52,896 bases of DNA from Phycisphaerales bacterium (GCA_029260535.1 JAJDDA010000107.1:1-52896), one strand, 5' to 3'. Counted from the stretch's first letter, positions 24,083 through 33,451 are shown. The notes: a model not told the origin generated them from the sequence alone. A program made the numbers and translations.

Positions 24083-25684
24083 TTAATCAGTCAACGCAGA
24101 TTCTGCCAACGCGATCGCTCTGGCGAGCGCCGCCGCCTTGTTGACGGTTTCCTTGTATTCCAGCGCGGGATCCGAGTCGTACACGATCCCGCCGGCCGCC
24201 TGGATGTGGTACATCCACTGCCCGGTCGCCGGGTCGCGCATCGCCGTCGGGACGACCACCGTTCGCAGCGCGAGCGCGATATCCATCTGCCCGTCGAGCC
24301 CCACGTATCCCAAGCCGCCGCCGTAAGGGCCCCGCCGCACCGGCTCGAGCTCGTCGATGATCTGCATCGCCCGCACCTTGGGCGCCCCGGAAACCGTCCC
24401 GACGGGCAGCGCCGCCCGGAGCGCGTCCCACGAGTCGCACCCTTCTCGCAGTTCCCCGGTCACCGTCGAGCTGATGTGCATGACGTGGCTGTACCGCTCG
24501 ATCTCCATCGTTCGATCGAGCCGGACGCTCCCCAGATCCGCGACGCGTCCCACGTCGTTGCGCCCGAGATCGACCAGCATCACGTGCTCGGCCAGCTCCT
24601 TGCTGTCGGCGAGCAGCTCCCGTTCAAGAGCCAGGTCTTCCTCGCTGGTTTCACCCCGGCGTCTCGTCCCGGCGAGCGGCCGGTTCGTGACGACCTGCGT
24701 CCCATCGGCGCTGCTTCTGCATCGGCACAGGATCTCCGGGCTCGACGCGATCAGGATGCACCCCTTCGCCTGCAGGTACACCATGTACGGCGAGGGGTTC
24801 ACCGCCCGCAGCGCCCGGTACACATCGAACGGGTCGGCGCCCGAGCGCTTTTCGAACCGCTGCCCCACGACCACCTGGAAGATATCGCCCGCGCGGATGT
24901 ATTCCTTCGCCTTCTCGACCATATCCCGGTGCTGCGCCTCGGTAAGGTTCGACGCCATCGGGACGCGGTCGACCTTCGGATCGCTGCGATCAACGATCCC
25001 CGCAGGCAGCGGCTTGCTGTGGGTTTCGAGCTGCTTGACCAGATCATCAATATCGACCAGCGCCGCGTCGTACAGCGCCCCGGCGTCGTCATTGGCGCCG
25101 ACCGCGATGAGCCGAACCACATGCACGAGCTTGTCCACGTGATCGAATACAACGACCCGGTCGTAATACCCGAAGTGCAACTCGGGGAGCCCCCGGTCAT
25201 CCTTCGGCGCGGATTCGAATCCCAACTTGCCCGGCTCCGCGTACCGCACCGTGTCGTACGCCGCGTACCCGAACCAGCCGCCGAGCACGCACGTCGGCAG
25301 CGGCGCATCGGCAGGGCGCACAAACTCGTGGTCGGCGTATAGACGTTTCAAAACCGCCAGCGGATCCGGTTCGGTGCTCGTCGTGGATTCGCCGCTGCTT
25401 GTTTCGGTGATCGTGACCTGATCCTGGGCAGCGACCACCTCGAGCGCCGGGTGCGCCCCGAGCATCGAGTGCCGGCCCTGCCGTTCGCCCCCAACGACCG
25501 ATTCGAGCAGGAACGAGGGCGCGGTCCGCTCGTCGGGAGCAACCAACCTCCGGTACGCGAGGACCGGGGTGAGCTGATCGCTGAGCAGCCGGACCCCCAC
25601 AGGGACCACCGGCGTCACGGAAGGACGCTCGGCTCGGCGCTGCTGGATGAGCGCGACAAACTCGTTTCGTGAGATCGAGGGCAC
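24083..25684 (-). CDS. trpE: Anthranilate synthase component I
   Basis: A 533-residue chorismate-utilising enzyme that makes anthranilate in the first step of tryptophan synthesis. SFLLES (57-62) is the tryptophan feedback-binding motif. The catalytic domain has RPLAGTRRRG, MLVDLGRNDVGRVADLGSVR, SGAPKVRAMQIIDELEPVRR, GPYGGGLGYVGLDG and a final IQAAGGIVYDSDPALEYKET. That combination favours TrpE over PabB. The component II gene is not in the window. The start at 25684 is 65 bases from the divergent exbD-like start, so their promoters share that gap. Confidence 0.96.
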   Translation of the reverse strand: MPSISRNEFVALIQQRRAERPSVTPVVPVGVRLLSDQLTPVLAYRRLVAPDERTAPSFLLESVVGGERQGRHSMLGAHPALEVVAAQDQVTITETSSGESTTSTEPDPLAVLKRLYADHEFVRPADAPLPTCVLGGWFGYAAYDTVRYAEPGKLGFESAPKDDRGLPELHFGYYDRVVVFDHVDKLVHVVRLIAVGANDDAGALYDAALVDIDDLVKQLETHSKPLPAGIVDRSDPKVDRVPMASNLTEAQHRDMVEKAKEYIRAGDIFQVVVGQRFEKRSGADPFDVYRALRAVNPSPYMVYLQAKGCILIASSPEILCRCRSSADGTQVVTNRPLAGTRRRGETSEEDLALERELLADSKELAEHVMLVDLGRNDVGRVADLGSVRLDRTMEIERYSHVMHISSTVTGELREGCDSWDALRAALPVGTVSGAPKVRAMQIIDELEPVRRGPYGGGLGYVGLDGQMDIALALRTVVVPTAMRDPATGQWMYHIQAAGGIVYDSDPALEYKETVNKAAALARAIALAESALTD

Positions 25685-25749
25685 GTGCGGAGTGTATCGG
25701 CAGGTCCCCGTGCGGTCTGGAGCCCGCCGAGGCGATAGGCTACCGGAGC

Positions 25750-26181
25750 ATGAGAAGGATCCGCCGAACCTCGCCCTCCGTCCGCCTGGAGATGACGCCG
25801 CTGATCGACGTCGTCTTCCTGCTGCTGACCTTCTTCCTCTTCGCGATGATGGTGATGGTCCGCGTGGACATCCTCGGTGTTCGGCTCCCGACGATCTCGT
25901 CGGGCTCGCCGGCGCAGGAACGCTCGGTCATCGCGATCACGCTCGACGCCCAGGGCGCCGCTTCCGTCGATGGTGAGTCATTGAACCTCGACGAGATTGT
26001 CGCCATGGTGCGTCAGCGACGCGACGAAACCCCCGAGACGCTGGTTTTCGTCGCTGCCGACGAGGACTGCAACGCCGGCGCCCTGCTCGGTGTGCTCGAC
26101 CGTCTCGCGTTCGAGGGCATCGCGGATGTCAGCATCGTCGGAGCGCCGAGCGCCGCCGGCGCTCCCGCACAATCCCAATAA
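25750..26181 (+). CDS. ExbD/TolR-family biopolymer transport protein
   Basis: A 143-residue protein: a short basic N-terminus, one membrane helix (MTPLIDVVFLLLTFFLFAMM) with the channel Asp of the LIDVVF motif, then a periplasmic domain with the family pattern VSIVGAP at the end. ExbD/TolR works with ExbB/TolQ to couple proton flow to TonB or Tol movement. No ExbB partner is adjacent. A TonB-like protein lies 2.5 kb downstream on the same strand, beyond two minus-strand genes. The ATG at 25750 gives the usual RRxRRxxPSVRLEMTPLID start, though GGAG is unusually close to it. Confidence 0.88.
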   Translation: MRRIRRTSPSVRLEMTPLIDVVFLLLTFFLFAMMVMVRVDILGVRLPTISSGSPAQERSVIAITLDAQGAASVDGESLNLDEIVAMVRQRRDETPETLVFVAADEDCNAGALLGVLDRLAFEGIADVSIVGAPSAAGAPAQSQ

Positions 26182-26185
26182 ACAC

Positions 26186-26217
26186 AAAAAAGGCCCGGCG
26201 TCGTCAGACACCGGGCC
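26186..26217 (-). terminator. Rho-independent terminator of the TlpA-like gene
   Basis: On the minus strand GGCCCGG (26217-26211) pairs with CCGGGCC (26198-26192), with further pairing inside the 12-base interior, and TTTTTT follows (26191-26186). It lies 29 bases after the stop at 26246. It could weakly stop exbD transcription from the other side. Confidence 0.8.
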
Positions 26218-26245
26218 GTTCAAATTAATCAGGTTGCCGAGCGGT

Positions 26246-27307
26246 TCAGCCCTCGTTGGCCGCCGCGAGGTACTTGTCGAGCGCCGGCTTGAGCTGGTCG
26301 ACGAAGTCGGCTTCCGCATGCATGATTGCCTTGCGCTGCGTCTCGATCGCCTTGTCAACCTTACCCTGACCGAACAGCACCGCCGCGAGCGTGTCGAGGA
26401 CCATCGGGTCCACACCCTTGGTCATCTTGTTCGCCTTGGATGCCGCGATGTACGCGAGATCCCAGTCCCGGTTTTCGATACCGGCGGTGTCAACGATTAA
26501 CCACGCGACCGCGTTGAGGGCCTGCGCCTCTTCAGCCCAGGGGCCGTTGATCATCTCTTTCGCGTAGCCGTACGCGCGGGACTCATTCTCCATTTTGGTG
26601 AGCATGATCTTGAACGCTTCGATCGTGTAACCGCCGTACTCATCGGGATCGAGCGCGGCGAGCTTCTGCAGCGAGGAAACAACCGTCTCCCATTCGCCGG
26701 CGGCGTACGCCGCGTTGGCCGCGTCCTTCAGCGGCTGCGCCTTCTCGGCGAGCATCGCGATCTTCCTGCTCTCTTTCGCGGCGTCTTCGATGTCGTAGGT
26801 GCCGGCGACGATCTGCGCGAGCGCCTCGTCCATCCCGGCCATCGGGTGACCGATCCACGCGAGCACGCCCTCGCGGTCAACGATCATGACCGTGGGGATG
26901 CCGTTGCTGCCGGTGGCTTCCATGTATTTCTTCGCGATCGCGCCGTCGATATCAGCGGCGACCGTGTAGCTCATGTCGTCGCCCTTGTCCTTGACGTACT
27001 CCGCGGTGGGGGTCATCCGGTCGTTAGGCCAGACCGCGACACCGATGACGGTGACACCCTCGTCCTCATACTTCTCGGCGAGTTCGTCCATGTGCGGGAT
27101 CGCGCGCACGCAGGGACCGCACCACGTCGCCCAGAAATCGAGCACGTACACATGATCGTTCTGGAACTCGGTGACCGATTCACCCTTGATCCAGGAAACA
27201 TCCTTGCTCAGATCCGGGGCCTGGTCTCCGACGCTGAGGCCGCCGGCGGAAGCCAGGGCGGCAAATGTCAGCGCGCAACCGGCGCCGATGAGTGTGGTCA
27301 ATTTCAT
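26246..27307 (-). CDS. Exported TlpA/ResA-like thioredoxin-fold protein with C-terminal helical repeats
   Basis: A 353-residue protein with a signal peptide (residues 1-21, ending ASA). A thioredoxin-like domain occupies about residues 25-175; VYVLDFWATWCGPCVRAIPHM carries the redox pair in WCGPC (62-66), and GIPTVMIVDREG holds the cis-Pro. The C-terminal half is helical and TPR-like (AANAAYAAGEWETVVSSLQKL). It should reduce or isomerise disulfides outside the cytoplasm. The ATG at 27307 has GGAG 8 bases upstream. A paralogue lacking the cysteines lies directly upstream. Confidence 0.9.
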   Translation of the reverse strand: MKLTTLIGAGCALTFAALASAGGLSVGDQAPDLSKDVSWIKGESVTEFQNDHVYVLDFWATWCGPCVRAIPHMDELAEKYEDEGVTVIGVAVWPNDRMTPTAEYVKDKGDDMSYTVAADIDGAIAKKYMEATGSNGIPTVMIVDREGVLAWIGHPMAGMDEALAQIVAGTYDIEDAAKESRKIAMLAEKAQPLKDAANAAYAAGEWETVVSSLQKLAALDPDEYGGYTIEAFKIMLTKMENESRAYGYAKEMINGPWAEEAQALNAVAWLIVDTAGIENRDWDLAYIAASKANKMTKGVDPMVLDTLAAVLFGQGKVDKAIETQRKAIMHAEADFVDQLKPALDKYLAAANEG

Positions 27308-27452
27308 GGTGGGTTCTCCGTTCAAACCGAATCAAAGCGGCGACGACATACGCCACCAGCACTTATATATACCGATCGACAACCCCATCTGATTCGCGCC
27401 AGAAGGGAAAATGACACGAAATAAGGCCTTGTGAGGCAAAAACAGCCCCGAA

Positions 27453-28583
27453 TCAAGGGCTCGGGAGCTTATTCAGGAACTGATCCAGGGATTCCTGGTA
27501 GATGCCCTTCGCGTCTGAAGTGGGTGCAAGCCGCACCGCTTCCATCTGGAACTCGATCGCCTTGCCGGTCTCGCCCAGACCCATCCAGGCGCCAGCCAGC
27601 GCGTTCTTCACCTGCGCCAGTTTCCCATCGGTCAGGACGTCCGCGCGCTCGGCGGCTTTCCGTGCGAGGTTATAATCCCGGTACGGGATCCCCGGCGAGA
27701 ACAGGATCGTCTCGGCCATCGTCACGAGCATCGGCGAGTCGTTCTTGATGTGGTCGTTGATGATTTTGTAACCCCACTCATAAGCGACGCCCGGCTTGCC
27801 CAGCTTGGTGAGGTTGAGCATGAACTTGGTCATCGCCATCTGCGAGTAGTGCACCTTGTCCTCTTCGAGCAGCCGATCGGCGCAGACGATCACGTGCGAC
27901 CAGTTCCCCTGGCGCGCCGCGAGGGTCGCCTCTTCGATGAGGGGCTCGACGCGCCGCTCCAGATCACGCACCCGATCAAACTCGGCGATCGCGTGGTTGA
28001 TGTCGTGCGTCCCGTTGAGCACCGCGGTGACATTCTCTTCGACCTTGGCCATCTTGTTGTCCATCGAAGCGATCACACCCTCCTGGTTGATCACGAAGAC
28101 AACCGGGAGTGTTTCGAAACCGGTGGGGGTGTACCAGTTGTCCTTGATGTACGTCCCGCGGTCCTCGGCGACGGTGTGCGCCATGAACTCCGCCCGGCTC
28201 TTGATCACGTCGATCGGCTCGAAGCCACCCTCCTGGATATCGATCGCAACGCTGATCGTCACGACACCCTTGTCGCGGAAGCGCTGGTCCAGCCCGTGCA
28301 GCTGCGGGAACGAACCCATCGAGCCCGGCGAGTCGGTCGACCACAGGTACAGGACGTAAACCGTGCCATCGAGGAACTCGGGAACAAGGATGTTCCGCAG
28401 CCACAGGATCTCAGGAGCGAGGTCCGCCGCGTCGTCGCCGATGCGCAGCGTTTCGGGAATGACCGCCTCTGGTGCGTCCATCTCAGCCTTGGGGCCTTGG
28501 GCGCTGCAGGCTACGGTCAGCAGCCCCGTCGCGAGAGCGGTCAAACAGGTCGTCATTGATTGCATTGTGGATCGGCGGGTCAT
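27453..28583 (-). CDS. TlpA-like paralogue lacking the CXXC active site
   Basis: A 376-residue protein with the same layout as its downstream neighbour: exported N-terminus (LLTVACSAQ, possible non-standard lipobox), thioredoxin-like domain and helical repeats. Where the neighbour has FWATWCGPCVRAIPHM it reads LWSTDSPGSMGSFPQL (81-95), so both redox cysteines are gone while the fold residues stay (LPVVFVINQEG keeps the cis-Pro). The C-terminal half aligns by eye to the neighbour's (AARQGNWSHVIVCADRLLEE, GLGETGKAIEFQMEAVRLAP). It cannot be a dithiol oxidoreductase and may bind substrate or modulate the active copy. GGAG sits 7 bases before the ATG. Confidence 0.85.
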   Translation of the reverse strand: MTRRSTMQSMTTCLTALATGLLTVACSAQGPKAEMDAPEAVIPETLRIGDDAADLAPEILWLRNILVPEFLDGTVYVLYLWSTDSPGSMGSFPQLHGLDQRFRDKGVVTISVAIDIQEGGFEPIDVIKSRAEFMAHTVAEDRGTYIKDNWYTPTGFETLPVVFVINQEGVIASMDNKMAKVEENVTAVLNGTHDINHAIAEFDRVRDLERRVEPLIEEATLAARQGNWSHVIVCADRLLEEDKVHYSQMAMTKFMLNLTKLGKPGVAYEWGYKIINDHIKNDSPMLVTMAETILFSPGIPYRDYNLARKAAERADVLTDGKLAQVKNALAGAWMGLGETGKAIEFQMEAVRLAPTSDAKGIYQESLDQFLNKLPSP

Positions 28584-28719
28584 CGCGGCACTCCAGACAT
28601 TGAACTTATTCGTGTGTTTCGCCCAAACCCCCTTAAGGGGCGACGCTCATTCGTACTCATTCATGGCGCCGATGTTGCAGACGCCGGGCGCCAACGGACG
28701 CCCGACCTACCATCGTTCC

Positions 28720-29595
28720 ATGCGTCCGCAAACTGAACAATCCCGCCTGATGATCGCCATCATCGCAAGCGTCGCGGCTCACGCCCTGACCATTGTCGCT
28801 CTGGCCGGTTCTTACGGGACGTTCGCCAGCGCCGATCCGGATGCAATAACCGCGCAGGACGATCCCAGCCAGATCAGGCTCGGGATCGAGACCTCCGACG
28901 CGCAGACCGTCGACTGGATCGGGTACGACGAATACCAACGCCACCTCGCGCCGCCGGCCGACCAGAGCCAGGCGCAGATGACCATCGGCGCTCCACCTGC
29001 CTCGGCGCCCTCAACGCCCGCTCAAGCGCAGCCGGAGCAAGCGCCGCGCACCATCGCCGAGCTGCTGCTCGATCAACTCTTCGAAGAGATAACGAACCCT
29101 GATTTCTTCGCGATCAATACGCCGGCGCCCGAACCAACCGAGCAGCAGCGCAAACCCGAGAAGCCCAAAGAAAAAACCGACCCCAAACAACCCAGCCCCG
29201 AAGCGCCCCCGCAGCCGCCCACCGACCTGCCCGAGGGCAACGCCGACAAAGACGCCGACGCGGTCTCGAGCGAGACTGACGAGTTGGTGACCGACTACAC
29301 GCTGGGTCAGCCGCTCGCGGTCCAGGGGCTCAACATCCAAACCGTCCGCCCGGTCTGGTCGGTGCGGACCACGCTGCTGGCAAGGCCCCGGAACCCCAGG
29401 GTCCGGATCCATTTCGGTCACGACGGCAAGGTCGCGCTCGCCCAGATCCTGAAGTCCTCAGGCGAGCCCGACGTGGATCGCCCGCTCCTCAACGCGGTCT
29501 ACCAGTGGCGCGCCGTCGGCGAACGCCTCGAAACTCTCGCCAAGGACGACCCCGAGTCCACGATCGCGATCACGCTGACGATCCACCTCCGCTGA
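28720..29595 (+). CDS. TonB-like energy transducer
   Basis: A 291-residue protein with one N-terminal membrane helix (LMIAIIASVAAHALTIVALA; the S-x-x-x-H signature of TonB is present in SVAAH). A long Pro/Gln/Glu/Lys-rich spacer follows (residues about 85-195), then a C-terminal TonB-type domain: RVRIHFGHDGKVALAQILKSS and DVDRPLLNAVYQWRAVGE. TonB links an ExbB-ExbD motor to outer-membrane transporters. The start at 28720 fits the helix, but no Shine-Dalgarno is visible. ExbD is nearby; ExbB and outer-membrane receptors are not seen. Confidence 0.85.
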   Translation: MRPQTEQSRLMIAIIASVAAHALTIVALAGSYGTFASADPDAITAQDDPSQIRLGIETSDAQTVDWIGYDEYQRHLAPPADQSQAQMTIGAPPASAPSTPAQAQPEQAPRTIAELLLDQLFEEITNPDFFAINTPAPEPTEQQRKPEKPKEKTDPKQPSPEAPPQPPTDLPEGNADKDADAVSSETDELVTDYTLGQPLAVQGLNIQTVRPVWSVRTTLLARPRNPRVRIHFGHDGKVALAQILKSSGEPDVDRPLLNAVYQWRAVGERLETLAKDDPESTIAITLTIHLR

Positions 29596-29703
29596 TCTGG
29601 TTCAACGTGCGCGACGTGCCGATCTGCAAGCCCTCGGCACACGTACAACCGATACGCCCCATCGCTGACCGATTCACCTTTCAGGCGCCGGAGGCCTCGA
29701 ACC

Positions 29704-30411
29704 ATGTCACCCGCCAATCGACCCGCATTGCTCGCACTGGTCTTTCTCCTGGGGATTACCCTCACAGCCACCGCGCTCGCGCAGGTCGGGTTCGGATCGG
29801 CAGCCCCTGGCGGGGACACCATCAGAACCGATGATCCGCTCACGCTGACCCCGGTCGACCAGGGTTCAACGGATCTCGGCGGCCTGAACACCTCGAACCG
29901 ATTGATTCCAATCGACTTACAACAGCCGCTCGGGTTTGGCCGCATCTACGAAGCCCCCGACAGCAGCGGCCGGCTGATGCGCGTCAGCGGTGGGCTCAGC
30001 GCCGTCTTCTCCCGATCGGAATACGCCGCAAGCGCGGGGTTTATCTTCCCGGTGATCCCGGCGGGGACCGAATTCGTCATCGGGCCAATGGCGGTCACGA
30101 AACCGACCTACACCGCGCCGAGCGATAGCATCCAGGATGCCCGGTTCAATCTGTCGATCACCGGCATGACCTCCAACCGGATTGATGGCCGGAAACCGCT
30201 GCCGATGCCCCTGAACTACGCATCGCCGCAGCGCAAGCCCGCCGCACCGGATCTCACGCTGCACGAACTGCTGACGGGTAGAGCAGGCCCCGAGGCTCAG
30301 ATTGAACGCCCTCGCCCGATGCCGCCCTCGATCTGGTCGAGCGAACGCTACAGGAAAAACCGGATCGCCTCGCTGCTCGAGCGTGCGATGGAGCACCGGC
30401 AGGGGATTTGA
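29704..30411 (+). CDS. Secreted hypothetical protein
   Basis: A 235-residue protein with a signal peptide (residues 1-26, ending ALAQ). The mature part is rich in Thr, Pro and Ser with few charges; VGLxxPGGDTIRTDDPLTLT-like sequence and FIFPVIPAGTEFVIGPM suggest a beta-rich fold. The C-terminal 50 residues are more basic (SERYRKNRIASLLERAMEHR). No family recognised. It follows the TonB-like gene by about 108 bases and may share its transcript, which would place it at the envelope. Confidence 0.75.
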   Translation: MSPANRPALLALVFLLGITLTATALAQVGFGSAAPGGDTIRTDDPLTLTPVDQGSTDLGGLNTSNRLIPIDLQQPLGFGRIYEAPDSSGRLMRVSGGLSAVFSRSEYAASAGFIFPVIPAGTEFVIGPMAVTKPTYTAPSDSIQDARFNLSITGMTSNRIDGRKPLPMPLNYASPQRKPAAPDLTLHELLTGRAGPEAQIERPRPMPPSIWSSERYRKNRIASLLERAMEHRQGI

Positions 30412-30577
30412 TAGGCAATCGACCAATGGACTGGCTCAGATCCAACGTGATGTCTTCGCTGAGCGATCGCCAGTGCGTATTGCCTGCTAACGCCTGTTTT
30501 TCTAGTGCCGTACTGCCCTTTTAATGATAATCTGGACCCCTGATGACAGGTGACCGGATTCGTTTTGAGGAGCAACC

Positions 30578-31909
30578 ATGAAGTTTGCCAAACTTGCATT
30601 CGTGACTGTTGGAGCGATTGGATTCGCCGCGACGAGCCTCATCGGTGGGGGCCCTGCTTCGCTCTTCAGAATCCAACAGCCCGAGGGTGAATCCAGGAAC
30701 TCCTTCGGCATCGCGGTGGCGCTGAGTGAGAACACAGTGATTATTGGGGCGCCGGATGATCCGGGTACGCGTTCAGATAGTGGTGCGGTGTATCTCTATG
30801 ACCTCGCCACCAGGCAGGTGACATCAAAGATCCACACGCCGACCCCTGGCCGGGTCGGCCTCATGGGGTGGGATGTTGCGGTCAGCGAATCGATAGCGGT
30901 GTTCGGCGCCCCCTTTGATTCAGAACTGGGGCACCAGACCGGGGCGGCGTACATCTTCGACACCGATTCAAAAGAGTTCCTGTTCAAGTTGGATCCCGAG
31001 GACACTACCAGTAGGAAAAACTTCGGAACGCGCGTTGGAATCAGCGGGACTACAGCAATCGTCGGCGCTCAATGGGACACCGAGAGTGGCGCCCGAGGAG
31101 GGGCCGCATATTTATTCGATGCCTCTACCGGGCAGCAGCAATTCAAGTTGCTCCCCCCTGCCCTGCATCAGCAGACCCTGTTCGGTACTTCGGTTGCATG
31201 CAGCGAAACGATCGCGGTTGTCGGCGCTCCATATTCAGATGAAAACGGAAGAGCTGATGCGGGTTGCGTCTATCTGTTTGATACGACGACGGGGGAACAG
31301 ATCATGAAGATCACGCCAACAACCAGCATCTCCAGAGAGTTGTTCGGCTCTTCCGTCGCGATCAAGGGAAACACGATTCTCGTCGGTGCGATCCAGGAAG
31401 AAGTAGGCGCTGGCGCTGCTTATCTCATTGACGCAACGACCGGCTCACAAATATTCAAACTCAAGGCGAACGATCCGTGGCTGTTTGATCAATTCGGTTA
31501 TTCAGTGGCGATCGGCGAAACGACTTTGATTGTCGGAGCCCGGAAGCGACCCGGGGTGACCAATCTGACCCAGGGAGCGGCGTACATATTCAGCATGGAA
31601 ACCGGCAGGCAAATCGAAAAAATCGTCGCAGATGACGGGCGTGTCAGAGACCATTTCGGCAGTTCGGTCGCGATCAATGGCTCGGTTGCCGTTGTTGGCA
31701 CTGTCACTCTCGGCGCTGCGTATGTCTTTGATGCTGGGCATTGCATATACGACATCAATCATGACGGCGTGAGCGACACCGCCGACCTCGGGATCCTGAT
31801 CCAGAACTTCCATACACAGGCTCACGATGGGGATCTTGACCGGAACGGGATTGTCGAAGCGGCTGACTTGGGGATGCTGATCAGTGGGTTCGGTACGGTA
31901 TGCCCTTGA
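30578..31909 (+). CDS. Secreted FG-GAP beta-propeller protein with C-terminal dockerin-like repeats
   Basis: A 443-residue protein. After a signal peptide (1-20) come about seven repeats of the form FGxSVAxxxxxxxVGAPxxxxxxGAAYxFDxxTG, the FG-GAP/integrin-alpha-type propeller blade. The end carries two EF-hand-like dockerin repeats: DINHDGVSDTADLGILIQNF and DLDRNGIVEAADLGMLISGF. Such tails bind Ca2+ and in cellulosomes pair with cohesins; none is seen here. The DNA is visibly less GC-rich than its neighbours and uses more A/T-ending codons. AGGAG is 6 bases upstream of the ATG. Confidence 0.88.
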   Translation: MKFAKLAFVTVGAIGFAATSLIGGGPASLFRIQQPEGESRNSFGIAVALSENTVIIGAPDDPGTRSDSGAVYLYDLATRQVTSKIHTPTPGRVGLMGWDVAVSESIAVFGAPFDSELGHQTGAAYIFDTDSKEFLFKLDPEDTTSRKNFGTRVGISGTTAIVGAQWDTESGARGGAAYLFDASTGQQQFKLLPPALHQQTLFGTSVACSETIAVVGAPYSDENGRADAGCVYLFDTTTGEQIMKITPTTSISRELFGSSVAIKGNTILVGAIQEEVGAGAAYLIDATTGSQIFKLKANDPWLFDQFGYSVAIGETTLIVGARKRPGVTNLTQGAAYIFSMETGRQIEKIVADDGRVRDHFGSSVAINGSVAVVGTVTLGAAYVFDAGHCIYDINHDGVSDTADLGILIQNFHTQAHDGDLDRNGIVEAADLGMLISGFGTVCP

Positions 31910-31924
31910 TTGTCCCAGGTATGT

Positions 31925-33421
31925 TTACGGCAGGTTGATCGTCTTCTGCATGATCAGCGACAGGCCCGCTTCGACCGCCGGTTTCGCGAGCACGACCAGC
32001 ACCGTCGCGATTGCCAGGTGCGGGCCGTAGGGCAGCGCCTTGGGCGCCGACTCGCCGTTTTTCTTGAGCATCGAGACCACCTGCGCCCCGATCGCCCACG
32101 AGATCCCCATGAACGGCGCGACGAAGAACGCGATCGTCGGATCGATCCAACCCAGCACCGCGCCGACACCCGCCATCAGGTGCACATCACCCGCGCCCAT
32201 CGCCTCTTTCCCGAACGCCAGCGACCCACCGATGCGGATCGCCCAGATCGTCCCGCCACCGACGATCAACCCAAAGAGCGAACCGCCGAACGCCGCGAGC
32301 CAGAGCGGGGGCGTCCCGGAACGCTGGAGCGCGAAATACCCGGCTACACCCAGGGCGATCGGGATCAGCAGGAAGAGCGTTTCCTTGCACATCTCCCGGC
32401 GAGCGTGCGGATAAAAAATCCACGCCGGGTCGGAATCGTTCCGCTCACCATCGGGGACGAGACTCCGAAGCAGCAGACCGACCAGCATCCCGATGCCGGC
32501 GCCGAACGCGACGAACGCATTGGTGCTCCCGAAGCGAAGACCCAGCGCGACCCCCGCGAACAGCCCGGCAACGATGGGCCCCGCGAAGAACAGCGCCCGC
32601 AAAACGGCGCTGCCGCGCTCCGAGGGCTCGTCCGTCGATTCGGGTTTCTGTTCCGGCACATCCGGCGTGTTTGCCCGTTCCCACTCGTCGTAGTCGGAGA
32701 AACTTCTCGGGAGCACATTCATCCGAACCAACTGCGTCGCGATCGCCAACCCGACCGCCGCGCCGATCGAGAGGCCGATCAGAGGCCACCCGACCACCGG
32801 GATCACCCAATCGTGCGGCGAACGCCGGAGCCCGCCCTGCGATCCGATCCACCAGGCGCTCAAGGGATGCACAAGCAGCGCGAACCCGGCGAGCATCCAC
32901 GGGATCACCAGCGGGATGTGGAACGTCTTCGCATCGATGAGCGTGATCGCAACAAGCGAGAAGAACAGCGACGCAAAGAGGATCGCGATCGGCCACATCC
33001 GCGCGATCCCGTCGCGCGCCCACTCGGGGCGCCACAGCGTCGGGTCCAGCCCGATCCCACGCAGCGTGTGCGCATCGGCAAACCACAGCGTGTACGTCAC
33101 GACGAAGAGCATCGCGACGATGAACTCAACGATCGGGTACTCGGCGCTGATCGGGTTCTTGCAGTACCTGCATTTCCCGCGGAGCAGGATCCACCCGAAC
33201 ACCGGGAAGTTGTCCCGCCACGCGAGCTTCGTCGAGCATTTGGGGCACGCGCTGGGAGGCCTGACCACGCTCAAGCCGAGCGGGAGCCGGTAGACGATCA
33301 CGTTGATGAACGACCCGCAGATCCCGCCGAAGCAGAAGACGAAGAAGATGGAGACGATCAGATTCATCCACCGCAGCGTATTCAAAGAGATGGCGAGCGT
33401 GCAGAGATCAGGAGTGGTCAT
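31925..33421 (-). CDS. A24-family prepilin peptidase with large insertion
   Basis: A 498-residue integral membrane aspartyl protease, PilD/GspO-type. The zinc-binding cysteines are CPKC (59-62) and CRYC (84-87). The first catalytic Asp lies in TLIDAKTFHIP (Asp163) and the second in GAGDVHLMAGVG (Asp412). About 190 residues more than usual separate them, with a charged loop (residues 240-270) and several added membrane helices. It cleaves and N-methylates type IV pilin-like precursors; the prepilin-like protein at 43452 is a potential substrate. It is convergent with the FG-GAP gene. Confidence 0.9.
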   Translation of the reverse strand: MTTPDLCTLAISLNTLRWMNLIVSIFFVFCFGGICGSFINVIVYRLPLGLSVVRPPSACPKCSTKLAWRDNFPVFGWILLRGKCRYCKNPISAEYPIVEFIVAMLFVVTYTLWFADAHTLRGIGLDPTLWRPEWARDGIARMWPIAILFASLFFSLVAITLIDAKTFHIPLVIPWMLAGFALLVHPLSAWWIGSQGGLRRSPHDWVIPVVGWPLIGLSIGAAVGLAIATQLVRMNVLPRSFSDYDEWERANTPDVPEQKPESTDEPSERGSAVLRALFFAGPIVAGLFAGVALGLRFGSTNAFVAFGAGIGMLVGLLLRSLVPDGERNDSDPAWIFYPHARREMCKETLFLLIPIALGVAGYFALQRSGTPPLWLAAFGGSLFGLIVGGGTIWAIRIGGSLAFGKEAMGAGDVHLMAGVGAVLGWIDPTIAFFVAPFMGISWAIGAQVVSMLKKNGESAPKALPYGPHLAIATVLVVLAKPAVEAGLSLIMQKTINLP

Positions 33422-33451
33422 AGTGCTGGGGTCTCACAAGCGAACGGATCC

